A DNA stretch of 64,000 bases from UBA1660 sp964462035 (GCA_964462035.1 CAYXAP010000047.1:8539-72538), one strand, 5' to 3'; shown: positions 41,986-50,531, counted from the first letter of the stretch. Notes: generated by a model not told the origin, from the letters alone. Translations and numbers: made by a program.

Positions 41986-42816
41986 ATGCGGAGCACATCT
42001 CGAAACCTCGTCGAGCTCGGCAGGTACCAGCGCCACCTCGCCGTCAGCATGGAGCGCATGTTCGAGAACGCGCTCGACTGGGAGCACCTGCCCCATCTCC
42101 ACGCCGGCTCCTTCGCGGACATCACGCTCCTCGAGGAAGGCGAGGACTACTGGGTCGCGTCGACGCGGCTGCAGCCGAAGGCCCTGCGCCTGCGCCAGAC
42201 CGTGCGCCTGAGTCTCGATCGCGAGACCGGCATCTGGGTGACCGAGATCCTCGAAGGCTTCACCCGCGGCCTGCAGGTGCACACCCAGGCCCGCGAGCTC
42301 GGGCCTCGGTCGATCGACGTCGACGTGCGCTTCCTCGCGCCGACACGCTTCCCCGTTCCGCGCCTGCTGGCGCGCGGCCTCGGGCGAGCGCTCGGGCCCA
42401 TCGCCGTCGCGACCTACCGTCGCCTCTACGACGAAGACGAACGGATGATGCTCGAGCGCCAGGCGCAGCTCGATCGTCGACGCCGAGCCCCTCGACTCGA
42501 CGAGCGCCTACGCCTCGGGACTCGCGCCGAGGTGCTTCGCCCGGGCTATCGGCTGCCGATCGACGGCGCCTATCGGGTGGCCGACGTCCGAGGGGACCTC
42601 GTCGCGTTCTCGACCGTCTGCCCGCACCTGCTCGGGCCGCTCGGCGACGCGCCGGTCGTCGACGGTCAGGTTCGCTGCCCGTGGCACGGCTACTGTTTCG
42701 ACGTGCGCACCGGGAAGGCCGTCGAGCACCAGCTGCGCCTACGGCGAGCGCCTCGAATCGAGGAACGGGACGGCGTGGTCTGGGCATGCCCGACTTCCGA
42801 GGCTGTCGACGGCTGA
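41986..42816 (+). CDS. Rieske oxygenase-like protein with reversed domain order
   Basis: 276 aa from ATG 41986 (GTG 41968 also in frame). Residues 20-165 carry the mononuclear-iron signatures of Rieske oxygenases: NALDWEHLPHLHAG gives D-x2-H-x4-H (D31, H34, H39), and LYDEDERMMLERQAQL (D151) matches the C-terminal 'EDxxxxExQ' motif with the third iron ligand. Residues 180-265 are a [2Fe-2S] Rieske domain: CPHLLGPLG (C212, H214) and CPWHGYCFDV (C231, H234). In known Rieske oxygenases the Rieske domain precedes the catalytic domain; here it follows it. The catalytic part is shorter than usual. A ferredoxin/reductase partner is not visible nearby. Its 3' end overlaps the convergent gene at 42739. 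Confidence 0.85.
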   Translation: MRSTSRNLVELGRYQRHLAVSMERMFENALDWEHLPHLHAGSFADITLLEEGEDYWVASTRLQPKALRLRQTVRLSLDRETGIWVTEILEGFTRGLQVHTQARELGPRSIDVDVRFLAPTRFPVPRLLARGLGRALGPIAVATYRRLYDEDERMMLERQAQLDRRRRAPRLDERLRLGTRAEVLRPGYRLPIDGAYRVADVRGDLVAFSTVCPHLLGPLGDAPVVDGQVRCPWHGYCFDVRTGKAVEHQLRLRRAPRIEERDGVVWACPTSEAVDG

Positions 42817-43125
42817 GGGCTCGGGTTCGAGCGGCACGCTCCGCGAAGGGAGCCAACGCTTCAGCAGGAGCAACCCCAGCACCAGCCGCTTGTGAGCGAC
42901 GCTGCGGACCGCGACCACGTGCGCGTGAGGCCAGGGCTTGCGTCGGCCGGCGCCCGCGTTGAACAAGACGACGTACCCGCCGTTCGAGCCGTAGTGCCTC
43001 CGCGCGAGCTCCGCGCCGAGCCGAATCGCGGTGCGCAGGAGCAGGGGCTCGTCCTCCGGCAGCTCACCGGTGACGACGTGGTAGCTGGGCAGACCGAGCA
43101 GCGGACGGGCGATGACCTGAATCAT
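42739..43125 (-). CDS. Small protein with a HIT-like His motif
   Basis: 128 aa from ATG 43125. MIQVIARPLLGLPSYHVVTG is followed by ELARRHYGSNGGYVVLFNAG and KPWPHAHVVAVRSVAHKRL. PWPHAHVV is a His-x-His-h-h pattern as in HIT-family nucleotide hydrolases (HxHxH), but the third His position is not conserved as HxHxHxx, so this is only suggestive. The C-terminus becomes Pro/Arg-rich and runs 78 bases into the end of the convergent Rieske gene (42739-42816), so the last residues may not be conserved. It could also be a small unrelated family. Confidence 0.5.
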   Translation of the reverse strand: MIQVIARPLLGLPSYHVVTGELPEDEPLLLRTAIRLGAELARRHYGSNGGYVVLFNAGAGRRKPWPHAHVVAVRSVAHKRLVLGLLLLKRWLPSRSVPLEPEPSAVDSLGSRACPDHAVPFLDSRRSP

Positions 43126-43191
43126 GGCCCCAGCGTCGAGCGAGTAAGTTGGGTCTCCAACCAAACTACGGCGTTGGCCTCCCGGTCGCGC

Positions 43192-44181
43192 TCAGAAGAA
43201 GCGTTTGCGGTTCAGGAAGACCAGCAGGCCGGCGGCCAGGCCGATGGTCACGGCCCAGAAGAAGAGGTAGCCGTGCTCCCAGTGCAGCTCCGGCTGGTCA
43301 TCGAAGTTCATGCCGTAGACGCCGACCAGGAAGGTCAGCGGTAGGAAGATCACGCTGACCACGGTCAGTCGCCGCATGACCTCGTTGGTGCGATGACCGA
43401 CGACCGACATGTAGAGGTTCACCGAGTTGGCCACGATCTCGCGCGCCACCAGCACGTCCTGGAGCACCCGCTCGACCGTGCCGACCATGTTGGCCAGGAA
43501 GGGCTGGGTCCCGTCGCTGATGAAGCGCGATTTGCGCGACGAGAGGTCGGTGAGCACCGAGCGTGCGGGCAAGAGCAGCTTGCGAAAGTGGAGCAGGTCC
43601 GAACCGAGCTCGGAGACCTCGGCGAACACGCCGTCGTCGACGTCGCCGGTGAGCGCGCGCTCGAGCGCCTGGACGCGCGTCTCGAGCGCGTCCTCGACCT
43701 CGACATAGCGGTCGAGCAGGTGGTCCCAGAGCTCGTACAAGAGGAAGCTCGGCGTCTTGGCGTGGTGCTTGAAGTCCTCGCGGTAGCCGCGCTTGACCGC
43801 CTCGAGGAACTTCACCGGCCCGTGATGGATCGTGACCAGGCTGTTCTCGCCGAAGAGCACGTCGACCCGGTGCAGCACGAACTCGCGATCGAACACGTCG
43901 CAGCCGGTCATCACCAGGTGCAGATGGCGTGGATAGCGTGCGTGCTGGGTGCCGACCTCCTTGCTGAGGGCATCGTCGAGCACGTCCTCTTCCATCAGGT
44001 CGAAGGGCGCGATCACCTCGCGCGCCGCCTCCGCGTCGTGGACGTCGATGTCGACCCACACGAAGTTCCCGGCCTCCAGCGACCCCCGCACGTCCTCGAT
44101 CTGGATGTGCTGCTCCGCCTTGGTCTCGAAGTTCATCTCGGCCACCCAGAAGGTGACCGGTTCCCCGCCCTGGTTGATCAC
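43192..44181 (-). CDS. corA: CorA-type Mg2+/divalent cation channel
   Basis: 329 aa from GTG 44181 (ATG 44136 is a possible shorter start). The cytoplasmic domain contains DVHDAEAAREVIAPFDLMEE and DVFDREFVLHRVDVLFGENS, then FLLYELWDHLLDRYVEVEDA and HRTNEVMRRLTVVSVIFLPL. The two C-terminal membrane helices flank the selectivity motif YGMNFDDQPELHWEHGY (GMN), and the chain ends FLNRKRFF. Everything expected of a CorA/ZntB-type pentameric channel is present, and length is right. Mg2+ is the usual substrate; Co2+ or Zn2+ are possible. It follows the frameshifted lipoprotein gene on the same strand. Confidence 0.93.
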   Translation of the reverse strand: MINQGGEPVTFWVAEMNFETKAEQHIQIEDVRGSLEAGNFVWVDIDVHDAEAAREVIAPFDLMEEDVLDDALSKEVGTQHARYPRHLHLVMTGCDVFDREFVLHRVDVLFGENSLVTIHHGPVKFLEAVKRGYREDFKHHAKTPSFLLYELWDHLLDRYVEVEDALETRVQALERALTGDVDDGVFAEVSELGSDLLHFRKLLLPARSVLTDLSSRKSRFISDGTQPFLANMVGTVERVLQDVLVAREIVANSVNLYMSVVGHRTNEVMRRLTVVSVIFLPLTFLVGVYGMNFDDQPELHWEHGYLFFWAVTIGLAAGLLVFLNRKRFF

Positions 44182-44219
44182 GCGGCGGAGTCTACTATCT
44201 CTCGCCCCGCCCCAGGTCG

Positions 44220-44496
44220 TCAGGAGCAGCAGACCCAGCCGACGTCGTCCTCCCAGACTCCGTCGGTACAGATCAGCCGCCACCGGTACTGCGGGCAGCC
44301 GATCGCCTCTTCTTCCTCGCACGGGCACCCGGCTTGCGGGAACGCCGAGTCGCATTCAGTCATCGGGACGTCCCAACAGGGCCCATCGAAGAACTCGTAC
44401 CAGTAGCCTCCGCAGCACTGCCTGCCACGTCCGTCCGAGAAGCAGGTGGTCGCCATTCGAACCGCAGCCGAGCGCGAGCAGGAGGCCGAGCCGCAT
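44220..44496 (-). pseudogene. Small Cys-rich lipoprotein gene with an apparent frameshift
   Basis: From ATG 44496 the frame MRLGLLLALGCGSNGD is a clean lipoprotein signal. It then runs on as HLLLGRTWQAVLRR, with no Cys. Reading in the neighbouring frame gives TTCFSDGRGRQCCGGYWYEF and CPCEEEEAIGCPQYRWRLIC, ending GWVCCS at 44220, with nine regularly spaced Cys, plainly the mature part of a small secreted protein. The signal and the body are out of frame by one base near 44445-44470. One indel, either real or a sequencing error, explains the whole. If real, the protein would not be exported. Confidence 0.6.
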
Positions 44497-44559
44497 GAGC
44501 GTCTCACGTCGGGGTCGGGCAGCGATCATGCGCCTACCCTAGCAGTCCGATCGGCGGAG

Positions 44560-45279
44560 TCAGGCGAGGCCGACGAAGAGGTTCTGCACGTCGTCGTCCT
44601 CGTCGAGCGCCTCGAAGAAGCCCTCGACCGCAGCGCGCTCGTCGTCGCCCTCGAGGGGCACCGGGTTCTTGGACTTGTAGATCAGCGCCGCCGAGCTCAC
44701 CGTCCAGCCGCGCTCTTCGAGGGCGCGCCGCACCGCGTCGAGGTCGGTCGGGTCCGTGTAGAAGCTCGTGCCGGCGGGGTTCCCCTCGTCGTCTTCTTCG
44801 GCTTCGAGGTCTTGGGCGCCCGCTTCGATCGCCTCGGTCTCCGGGTCCACGTCGCCCTCGTGCGTGGCTTCGATGCAGCCGAGCCGATCGAAGTCCCAGG
44901 TGACCGCGCCCGACTGGGCGAGCTGACCGCCGTGCTTGTCGAAGATCACCCGGATGTTGCTCGCCGTCCGGTTCCGGTTGTCAGTGAGGCACTCGACCAC
45001 CACCGGCACCATGTGCGGTCCGTAGCCCTCGTAGGTCACGGTGTCGTAGCGAACGCTCCCGTCACGCAGCCCCGCGCCCTTCTTGATCGCGCGCTCGAGC
45101 GTGTCGCGCGACATCGACGCCTTCTTGGCCGCTTCGATCGCCATCCGGAGCCGAGAGTTCATCGACGGGTCGGCCCCGTCCTTCGCCGCGATGGCGATCT
45201 CCTTGGCGAGCTTGGTGAAGATCCGCCCCTTTGCCGCCGCCGAGCTCTGCCGATGCTTCTGTTTCCACTGCGCGCCCAT
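44560..45279 (-). CDS. yebC: YebC/PmpR-family protein
   Basis: 239 aa from ATG 45279 with AGGAG 6 bases upstream (45286-45290). The N-terminus MGAQWKQKHRQSSAAAKGRI followed by FTKLAKEIAIAAKDGADPSM is the family signature. The middle carries NSRLRMAIEAAKKASMSRDT and VTYEGYGPHMVPVVVECLTD (Y-E-G-Y-G-P). The rest, with GGQLAQSGAVTWDFDRLGCI and ALDEDDDVQNLFVGLA, is also typical. YebC proteins act in ribosome-associated relief of stalling at proline motifs, and some members bind DNA. Length is normal. The acidic tail (EEDDEGNPAG) is a normal family feature. Confidence 0.95.
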   Translation of the reverse strand: MGAQWKQKHRQSSAAAKGRIFTKLAKEIAIAAKDGADPSMNSRLRMAIEAAKKASMSRDTLERAIKKGAGLRDGSVRYDTVTYEGYGPHMVPVVVECLTDNRNRTASNIRVIFDKHGGQLAQSGAVTWDFDRLGCIEATHEGDVDPETEAIEAGAQDLEAEEDDEGNPAGTSFYTDPTDLDAVRRALEERGWTVSSAALIYKSKNPVPLEGDDERAAVEGFFEALDEDDDVQNLFVGLA

Positions 45280-45470
45280 GAGCTACTCCTTGCCGCCCAG
45301 ATACCACGGGCACGCCGATGGGCCAGCCTCTGGCCCCAGGTGCATCGGGTCATCCCAGAGCGCCGTCTTCGTACTCGTCGACCCACCGCCTCGGTACTCC
45401 CGGTCCCACGCGGCCTCGGCGGATCCGAGGTGCTTCGAGAGCGAGGCGTCCTGCTGCTAGGGTCGATGCC

Positions 45471-45941
45471 GTGGGGGACATCTATTTCGACACCAGCCAT
45501 GCGCCGGTCTACCTGCAGGTGTTCCGTGGGCGCTTCGACTATGCGGACGTCGACGCCCACTACGACGAGGTGGAGACCTACGTCGCCGACGCTTTGAAGA
45601 AGGACCCGCACTGGCGACCCGCGGTCTTCGCCGACATGCGCAAGTCCGGCCCGCTCGACGCGCGAGGGCGACGTCGGACGGCGGAGTGCTTCGCGCGGTT
45701 GGCGTCCATGTCGGGGCTGCGGGTCGTGGGACACGCCGTGGTGCTGAGCAACAAGATCGGTGCGGGCGTGCTTCGCGCCATTCTCTGGCTCAAGCGGCCG
45801 CCGTGGCCCGTGCGGGTCTTCTCGGACGCGGAGCCCGCGTACGCTTGGATCAAGGAGCGCTTCGAGGAAGAGGGCCTGCCGGTTCCGCCGTTCGCGGACG
45901 GCTGGTGGGAGCGCGTGGGAGCCAGGCGCTCCGGTCGCTGA
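45471..45941 (+). CDS. STAS/SpoIIAA-like fold protein
   Basis: 156 aa from GTG 45471. MGDIYFDTSHAPVYLQVFRG is followed by YADVDAHYDEVETYVADALK, WRPAVFADMRKSGPLDARGR, MSGLRVVGHAVVLSNKIGAG and VRVFSDAEPAYAWIKERFEE. The strand/helix order and the ending 'VF.d...AyaWI..r' match a myxobacterial and proteobacterial family of small STAS/SEC14-like proteins, where an input helix precedes a conserved strand. There is no phosphorylatable Ser of the SpoIIAA type that I can point to. The function is unknown, likely a small regulatory or binding protein. Confidence 0.6.
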   Translation: MGDIYFDTSHAPVYLQVFRGRFDYADVDAHYDEVETYVADALKKDPHWRPAVFADMRKSGPLDARGRRRTAECFARLASMSGLRVVGHAVVLSNKIGAGVLRAILWLKRPPWPVRVFSDAEPAYAWIKERFEEEGLPVPPFADGWWERVGARRSGR

Positions 45942-46226
45942 CCCGAGCGCACCTCTACTGCGACACCGGCGCCGACCGGATGATGCACTCGCCCGGCGCG
46001 ACCCAATGGGCCACTCGTGGACCAGCGGGCAGCGCAGCGATCGCAGGAGTGGGTGCGACGGCGGGTGCGTGGTGGGTCGGCCCGGCGGAGCTGGTAGCGC
46101 TGCCTTCCGTCTTCGGAGACGGCGGTCGTGCAGAAGACGGCACCGCCCTGGAGCACGTGACGGGCCGGAGCGCGGATGTGCGTCGTTCGTATGGCGCGGG
46201 ATGGTGAGCGCAGGCGTCGCTCGATC
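45942..46226. other. Gene-free stretch between the STAS-like and LRR genes
   Basis: 285 bp between the stop of the STAS-like gene and the stop of the convergent LRR gene. Frames are open because of the GC content, but none has a signal peptide, motif, or protein-like order. I see no hairpin or promoter worth naming. Confidence 0.5.
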
Positions 46227-48395
46227 TCAGCCTTCGCGGATGACGACCTTCGGGCCGTCCCAGTCGGCGGTCCACCGAGCGATCGCGTCGGCCACCGGCA
46301 GCAACACGGGCAGGCCGCAGTGGACCAGGGTCAGGTTGCTTCCCTCGAGCGCTTCCACGAAGGCGATCATCGGTTCGGCATCGGTGGCGCCGTCGAGGTG
46401 GAGCTCGCGTAGGGTGGGGTGGCCCTTCACCGCCTTGGCGAGCGGCTTCAGCACCTCGTCGTCCAGCAAGCCGCCTCGAACCCGGAGCGTGGTCAGCGAC
46501 TTTGCGTCGCCGAGCGGCAACGAGGTGACGAGCTTCTCCAGATGGCGGCTGCTCGCGAGCTCGAGATCGCGCACGGCATCCGCGGCCGCCAGCGCGCCGG
46601 TGAAGGCGCGGCCGACCGGCGCCAGGCGATCGAGGGGCGTGGTCGCCAGCGCATCGGCGGCGGCGGACGCGTCGTCGGTGTTCTTCAGCTCGATCCCAGC
46701 GACGGTGCGGAGGCTCGGGTGGTCCGCAATCGCCTTCGCGAAGGCCGTCACACCGTCGAGGTCGAACGGCATCGCGGTGAGCGCGAGCTCCTCGAGCGCG
46801 CTCAGCTCCGCCACGAGCGCGCCGAGCCGCTGACCCAGGTCGGCATCGAGCACCAGCTTGTCTGGGTTGAAGGCTTTCAGCCGCAGCGCCCGCAGACCGG
46901 GCACGCCGTCGGCCAGTCGCGGGAGCGCATCGAAGGACGTCCTCCCGTAGTCGAGCGCGAGCTCCTCGAGCGCGGACCACTCGCCGAGCGCCGCACGGAT
47001 CGCAGCGAGCGCAGCGGGTTCGGGGGTCCTCCCGTACGCGCTGCCGAGCGTGAGCGCCTTCAGCGCGGGCAGGCGTTCGCCACCGCCGCCGAAGAGCTCG
47101 GCTACGATCGATTCGGTCAGCTTGCCCGTCCTGCGCAGGTCCAGCCGCTCCAGCGCCGGTAGCGCGAGGCCGCCCAGCGGCAGCGCCTTCTCGCCGTCGC
47201 CGTTGCCTCCGATGGCCAGCGCTCGCAGACCGGTCCAACCGTTGGCCACCGCCACCAGGCTCTCCAGGTCCTCCTCGAGCTTCGCGGACGAGAGGTGCAG
47301 CGTGGTCAATGCCGGGAGCGCGCGCACGAGCGCGTCGAGCGGCTCCACCCCACCCGAGAGCCGGTTGTCGTGCAGGTTCAGCGTGCGCAGCGCCGGGTGC
47401 CCTTCGATCGCTCTCGCGAGCGGCTCGAGCGCCTCTGCTGGCAGGCCGTACGTCCTCGGGTCGGCCAGCGAGAGCTCCTCCAGCGTCTCCTGTTCGCGCA
47501 GCGCCGTGCCGAGCTCGCCCGTGCGCTCCCGGATGTCGTGAGACAGGAGCGTCAGCTTGCCGATCGGACCGACCGCTCGCAGCGCTCCGACGAACGCATC
47601 GACGCGTTCATCGTTCACTCCCCAGAACCTCACGCCGCCCGCCGAACGCTCGGGCGTCATGGGGATTTGCTCTGGCTCCACCGGCTCGAAGCGCGGGTCC
47701 AGCTCGACCGCACTCGGGTCGGTCACCTCGACGCGCTCGAGGTGCGCCAGGTGCTTCGACTCCTTCTTCGAGAGCAGCGCTGGATCGGACGAGGCGACCG
47801 GCAACACGATCGCCTTCAGCCGCGGCAGCAGCGCGCCGCCGGTGAACGTCTTGCTCCGAAGCAGGCTCCCGTCCATGTCGGCGTTGGCCAGGTCGAGCTC
47901 CACCAGCGAGTCGAGCCCTTCGCCACCGAAGAGTCCCTTCAGCCCTGCCGCACCCAAGGCCACCCCGTGATGGTCGCCAGCGAAGCCCCAGGTGAGCTTC
48001 GCCAGCGCCGGCGCGTTCGCGGGCTTCTTCAGGAACGACCCGGTGAACCCGAAGCCGCTCATCGTGAGCTCACGAAGCCCGGGATGATCCAACGTCGGCG
48101 CCCACGCGTGCCCCACCAGCTCGAGCTCCTCGAGCGCGGGGAGCGCCTGCCACAGCGCGTCGCTCGCCTTGGCCGTGAGCATCGCCCGTCCGATGCTCGC
48201 GCCCGGGTCGAACGACCGGTCGCGGAGCACCAGCCGCTTCAGCGCGGTCCGGGCTTCCTTGGCGATCGCCTTGGCCACGTGCTTCCAGTGCGCGCGCGGT
48301 CGCAACAGCTCGATGACCCACTCGGACTCGGTGCGCCCGGCGAGCTGCTTCGCCAGGCCCTTGGGCAGTTGGAGGTCGACCCGGAGCTCGAACAT
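46227..48395 (-). CDS. Leucine-rich repeat protein (RNase-inhibitor type)
   Basis: 722 aa from ATG 48395. The first 120 residues are an N-terminal cap (VDLQLPKGLAKQLAGRTESE, EARTALKRLVLRDRSFDPGA). From about residue 110 to the end the chain shows repeating L..L.L..........l..al...p.L..L.L units, for example PALEELELVGHAWAPTLDHP, HPALRTLNLHDNRLSGGVEP, LPALTTLHLSSAKLEEDLES, LPALERLDLRRTGKLTESIV, HPTLRELHLDGATDAEPMIA. Roughly fifteen repeats are visible. There is no signal peptide, so it is probably a cytoplasmic protein-interaction scaffold. Some bacterial LRR proteins of this type lie next to SMI1-like immunity genes, but none is seen here. Confidence 0.85.
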   Translation of the reverse strand: MFELRVDLQLPKGLAKQLAGRTESEWVIELLRPRAHWKHVAKAIAKEARTALKRLVLRDRSFDPGASIGRAMLTAKASDALWQALPALEELELVGHAWAPTLDHPGLRELTMSGFGFTGSFLKKPANAPALAKLTWGFAGDHHGVALGAAGLKGLFGGEGLDSLVELDLANADMDGSLLRSKTFTGGALLPRLKAIVLPVASSDPALLSKKESKHLAHLERVEVTDPSAVELDPRFEPVEPEQIPMTPERSAGGVRFWGVNDERVDAFVGALRAVGPIGKLTLLSHDIRERTGELGTALREQETLEELSLADPRTYGLPAEALEPLARAIEGHPALRTLNLHDNRLSGGVEPLDALVRALPALTTLHLSSAKLEEDLESLVAVANGWTGLRALAIGGNGDGEKALPLGGLALPALERLDLRRTGKLTESIVAELFGGGGERLPALKALTLGSAYGRTPEPAALAAIRAALGEWSALEELALDYGRTSFDALPRLADGVPGLRALRLKAFNPDKLVLDADLGQRLGALVAELSALEELALTAMPFDLDGVTAFAKAIADHPSLRTVAGIELKNTDDASAAADALATTPLDRLAPVGRAFTGALAAADAVRDLELASSRHLEKLVTSLPLGDAKSLTTLRVRGGLLDDEVLKPLAKAVKGHPTLRELHLDGATDAEPMIAFVEALEGSNLTLVHCGLPVLLPVADAIARWTADWDGPKVVIREG

Positions 48396-48504
48396 CGAGC
48401 GATGCTACCCAATCGCTCGAGACGAGTCGCTGGCTATTCGGGTGCGGGGGCGATGAGCTCCCGATGCGGTTGCGCGCCTCTCGTGCACGAGCCCATCATC
48501 CGCC

Positions 48505-48723
48505 ATGAACCTGCCCAAGTTCTACTTGTTGGACGTACACGACGAGCACACCGCCTTCCTGGTCTTGCACACCGCCGAGCCGCGCTTCGTTCTCGACCCC
48601 GAGGCGAGTGAGATCGAATGGTGGTCGGAGCCGCCGGACGAGGACGACGACGACTTCGAGACGCCACTCGTGCGAGAGGCTTTCGAGTTCTACGAGGCCA
48701 GCCTGGCGAAGCTCGGAGGCTGA
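48505..48723 (+). CDS. Small acidic hypothetical protein (72 aa)
   Basis: MNLPKFYLLDVHDEHTAFLV followed by TAEPRFVLDPEASEIEWWSE and an acidic PPDEDDDDFETPL run, ending FYEASLAKLGG. The order of strands, an acidic stretch and a final helix is protein-like and the gene is isolated by intergenic sequence on both sides. No family is recognised. Confidence 0.5.
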   Translation: MNLPKFYLLDVHDEHTAFLVLHTAEPRFVLDPEASEIEWWSEPPDEDDDDFETPLVREAFEFYEASLAKLGG

Positions 48724-48730
48724 GGGTCAG

Positions 48731-48802
48731 CCTCCGCGGCGAGGTCGCCCCGCCGGAGCTCGGCGAGAAGTGGCGCGATGCGCACGACCTCGAACGTAGT
48801 CC
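48731..48802 (-). pseudogene. Relic of a lipoprotein-gene copy with an internal deletion
   Basis: The segment consists of two blocks found separately in the lipoprotein gene at 53241-53900. 48731-48766 matches 53579-53614 at 34 of 36 bases, and 48761-48802 matches 53876-53917 at 38 of 42. In the donor gene those blocks are 261 bp apart. Here they join through the shared CGGCGA. On the minus strand the relic reads MRIAPLLA (with GTG for ATG) joined to ELRRGDLAAE, that is, the signal-peptide start fused to an internal helix. It cannot encode the lipoprotein. Confidence 0.75.
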
Positions 48803-48882
48803 CTACTACTTCCTGCGCAACGGCCTCTCGCCGGCGCCGGCTACATGCTCAACGACTCGGGCCCGATCTTCGTCGACTCGGC

Positions 48883-50328
48883 TCAATCGGTGAACACGGA
48901 GACGAACGCGGCGCCACGGTCATCGAGCTCGATGCTCTCGCCACCGAACGCCACCAGGCCCTCCGTGAGGCTGCTGCTGACGGCGACACGTCCGGCGGAA
49001 GTGGCAATTGCCGGCTCCCGAACCGTCGCATCCTCGTCCGAGGCATCCAGCGTGGCCGACCAACGAGGAGAACCGCCGTCGTCCAGCGATGTGACGAAGA
49101 AGTAGCTGCCGTCGCCTGCGATCTCGGCACCTCCGAAGCTCATCGCTTGCTCGGCGTGACCGACCACCGCAACGCCGTCGCCCGTCACGGCGAGCGACTG
49201 TGCGTAGCCCTCGCCGCTTCCACTGGTCACCCACAGTAGCTCCCCATCCAGCCCGTAGGCCGCCACGAAGGGCCGGCCCGGACCAGAGGTGTAGCCATCA
49301 CCGGCCAAGAACACTCGGTCTCCCGATGATGCGAGGCCGAGGGGATCGATCGCCCGGAACTCGCCGAGCCCATCGATCAGGCGCGAAGACACGTGCCGTC
49401 CGTTGCGGTCGAACGAAGCGATGAACGGATACTGTGTATCGGGGGTGTCCTCGGCCAGCGGCCCTGCCCCGAAGTCGACGCCACCGTGAGCGACTCCGGT
49501 GATGGCCACGCCACCATCGGCCGTCGCTGCGATGCTGCGCCCTTCGTCGAACTCGAGCTCTCCATCCGTTCCGAACAGGTGGCTCCAGCGGTGATTGCCG
49601 TCGGCGTCGAACACCGCGAGGGAGACGTTCCAACCGAAGCGTCCCGGGCTCTCCAAGTCGCCGCCGCCGAAGTCGGTCGTCCCGCCGGCGTATCCCGTGA
49701 TGGCCAGGTGCCCGTCACTGGTGACTGCCATCGCGAACGTGGTGTCGTGCTGCGAGCCGCCAAAGTTGGCCGACCACCGGTGATTGCCGTCTCGGTCGAA
49801 GCTGGCAACGAACGAATCGCTTCGGTCACCCGAGGCCGAGAGCTCTTCTCCCCCGAGCGTCCCGTAGTCCTCGAAGCTACCGGCGATGTAGACGTTCCCG
49901 TCGGCGTCGACGACCAGGGCGTTGGGCCAGAAGCTGCCGTCGAACGTGCGGTCCCAGCGATGTGTGCCATCGGGGCCGAAGCGGGCGATGAAGCAGGCCC
50001 AGTCATCGCTGGTCGGCCCGCCACCGAAGTCGACGGGATCTTCCAGGTGTCCAGTGATCAGGATGTCGCCATCGTCGGCGAAGGCCACGCCGTAGCTGCG
50101 GGCGGCGGGATGGAGTGCCGACCAGACAGCGAGCCCAGGGTCGGGTGCTCCGGGCCCGATGTCGCTGCCCGGCGCCGCGCCCGGGCCGCCATCGAGACCG
50201 GGCATCGAGGGATCCACCTCGGGTCCACGTATACCGTCCTGGCAGCCCAAGAGGCTGGTGGTGACGACGAGAGCAGCCAAGAGCTGGTGTGCTCTGCGTA
50301 CCCGGAGCGGGGGATTCGAGTCGGACAT
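48883..50328 (-). CDS. Beta-propeller (SBBP-type) lipoprotein
   Basis: 481 aa from ATG 50328 (GTG 50337 is in frame). LLAALVVTTSLLGC is a lipoprotein signal with an N-terminal charged extension. After a Gly/Pro linker the chain consists of repeats: YGVAFADDGDILITGHLEDP, ALVVDADGNVYIAGSFEDYG, AMAVTSDGHLAITGYAGGTT, SIAATADGGVAITGVAHGGV and SLAVTGDGVAVVGHAEQAMS. Each has the form (a/v).d.dG.v.i.G....  VdFGgG, followed by W....g, typical of SBBP/beta-propeller blades in myxobacterial secreted proteins. About six or seven blades are visible. No catalytic residues; probably a surface binding protein. Confidence 0.85.
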   Translation of the reverse strand: MSDSNPPLRVRRAHQLLAALVVTTSLLGCQDGIRGPEVDPSMPGLDGGPGAAPGSDIGPGAPDPGLAVWSALHPAARSYGVAFADDGDILITGHLEDPVDFGGGPTSDDWACFIARFGPDGTHRWDRTFDGSFWPNALVVDADGNVYIAGSFEDYGTLGGEELSASGDRSDSFVASFDRDGNHRWSANFGGSQHDTTFAMAVTSDGHLAITGYAGGTTDFGGGDLESPGRFGWNVSLAVFDADGNHRWSHLFGTDGELEFDEGRSIAATADGGVAITGVAHGGVDFGAGPLAEDTPDTQYPFIASFDRNGRHVSSRLIDGLGEFRAIDPLGLASSGDRVFLAGDGYTSGPGRPFVAAYGLDGELLWVTSGSGEGYAQSLAVTGDGVAVVGHAEQAMSFGGAEIAGDGSYFFVTSLDDGGSPRWSATLDASDEDATVREPAIATSAGRVAVSSSLTEGLVAFGGESIELDDRGAAFVSVFTD

Positions 50329-50531
50329 TGCGGACACTTCCTTCGGTCGAGGGGTCGAGATGCCGCCTCTTCGACCGCTGCGACCGCGAGTTGCGTCGCC
50401 CCTATTGCCCGGACGGCTTCCGGCTCGTCGACTCCCCTCCGGCGCCCGAACTGACCGTGAGAGATCGAGGGTGGTGAAACCGAAATCGGCCGATTAGCGA
50501 ATGAGCCCAAGTAGGCACGCTGGAGCCATGG

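Noticed and set aside
43140..43175. GTTGG...CCAAC hairpin near the small HIT-like gene
   Set aside because: Too short and without a tRNA or terminator context.
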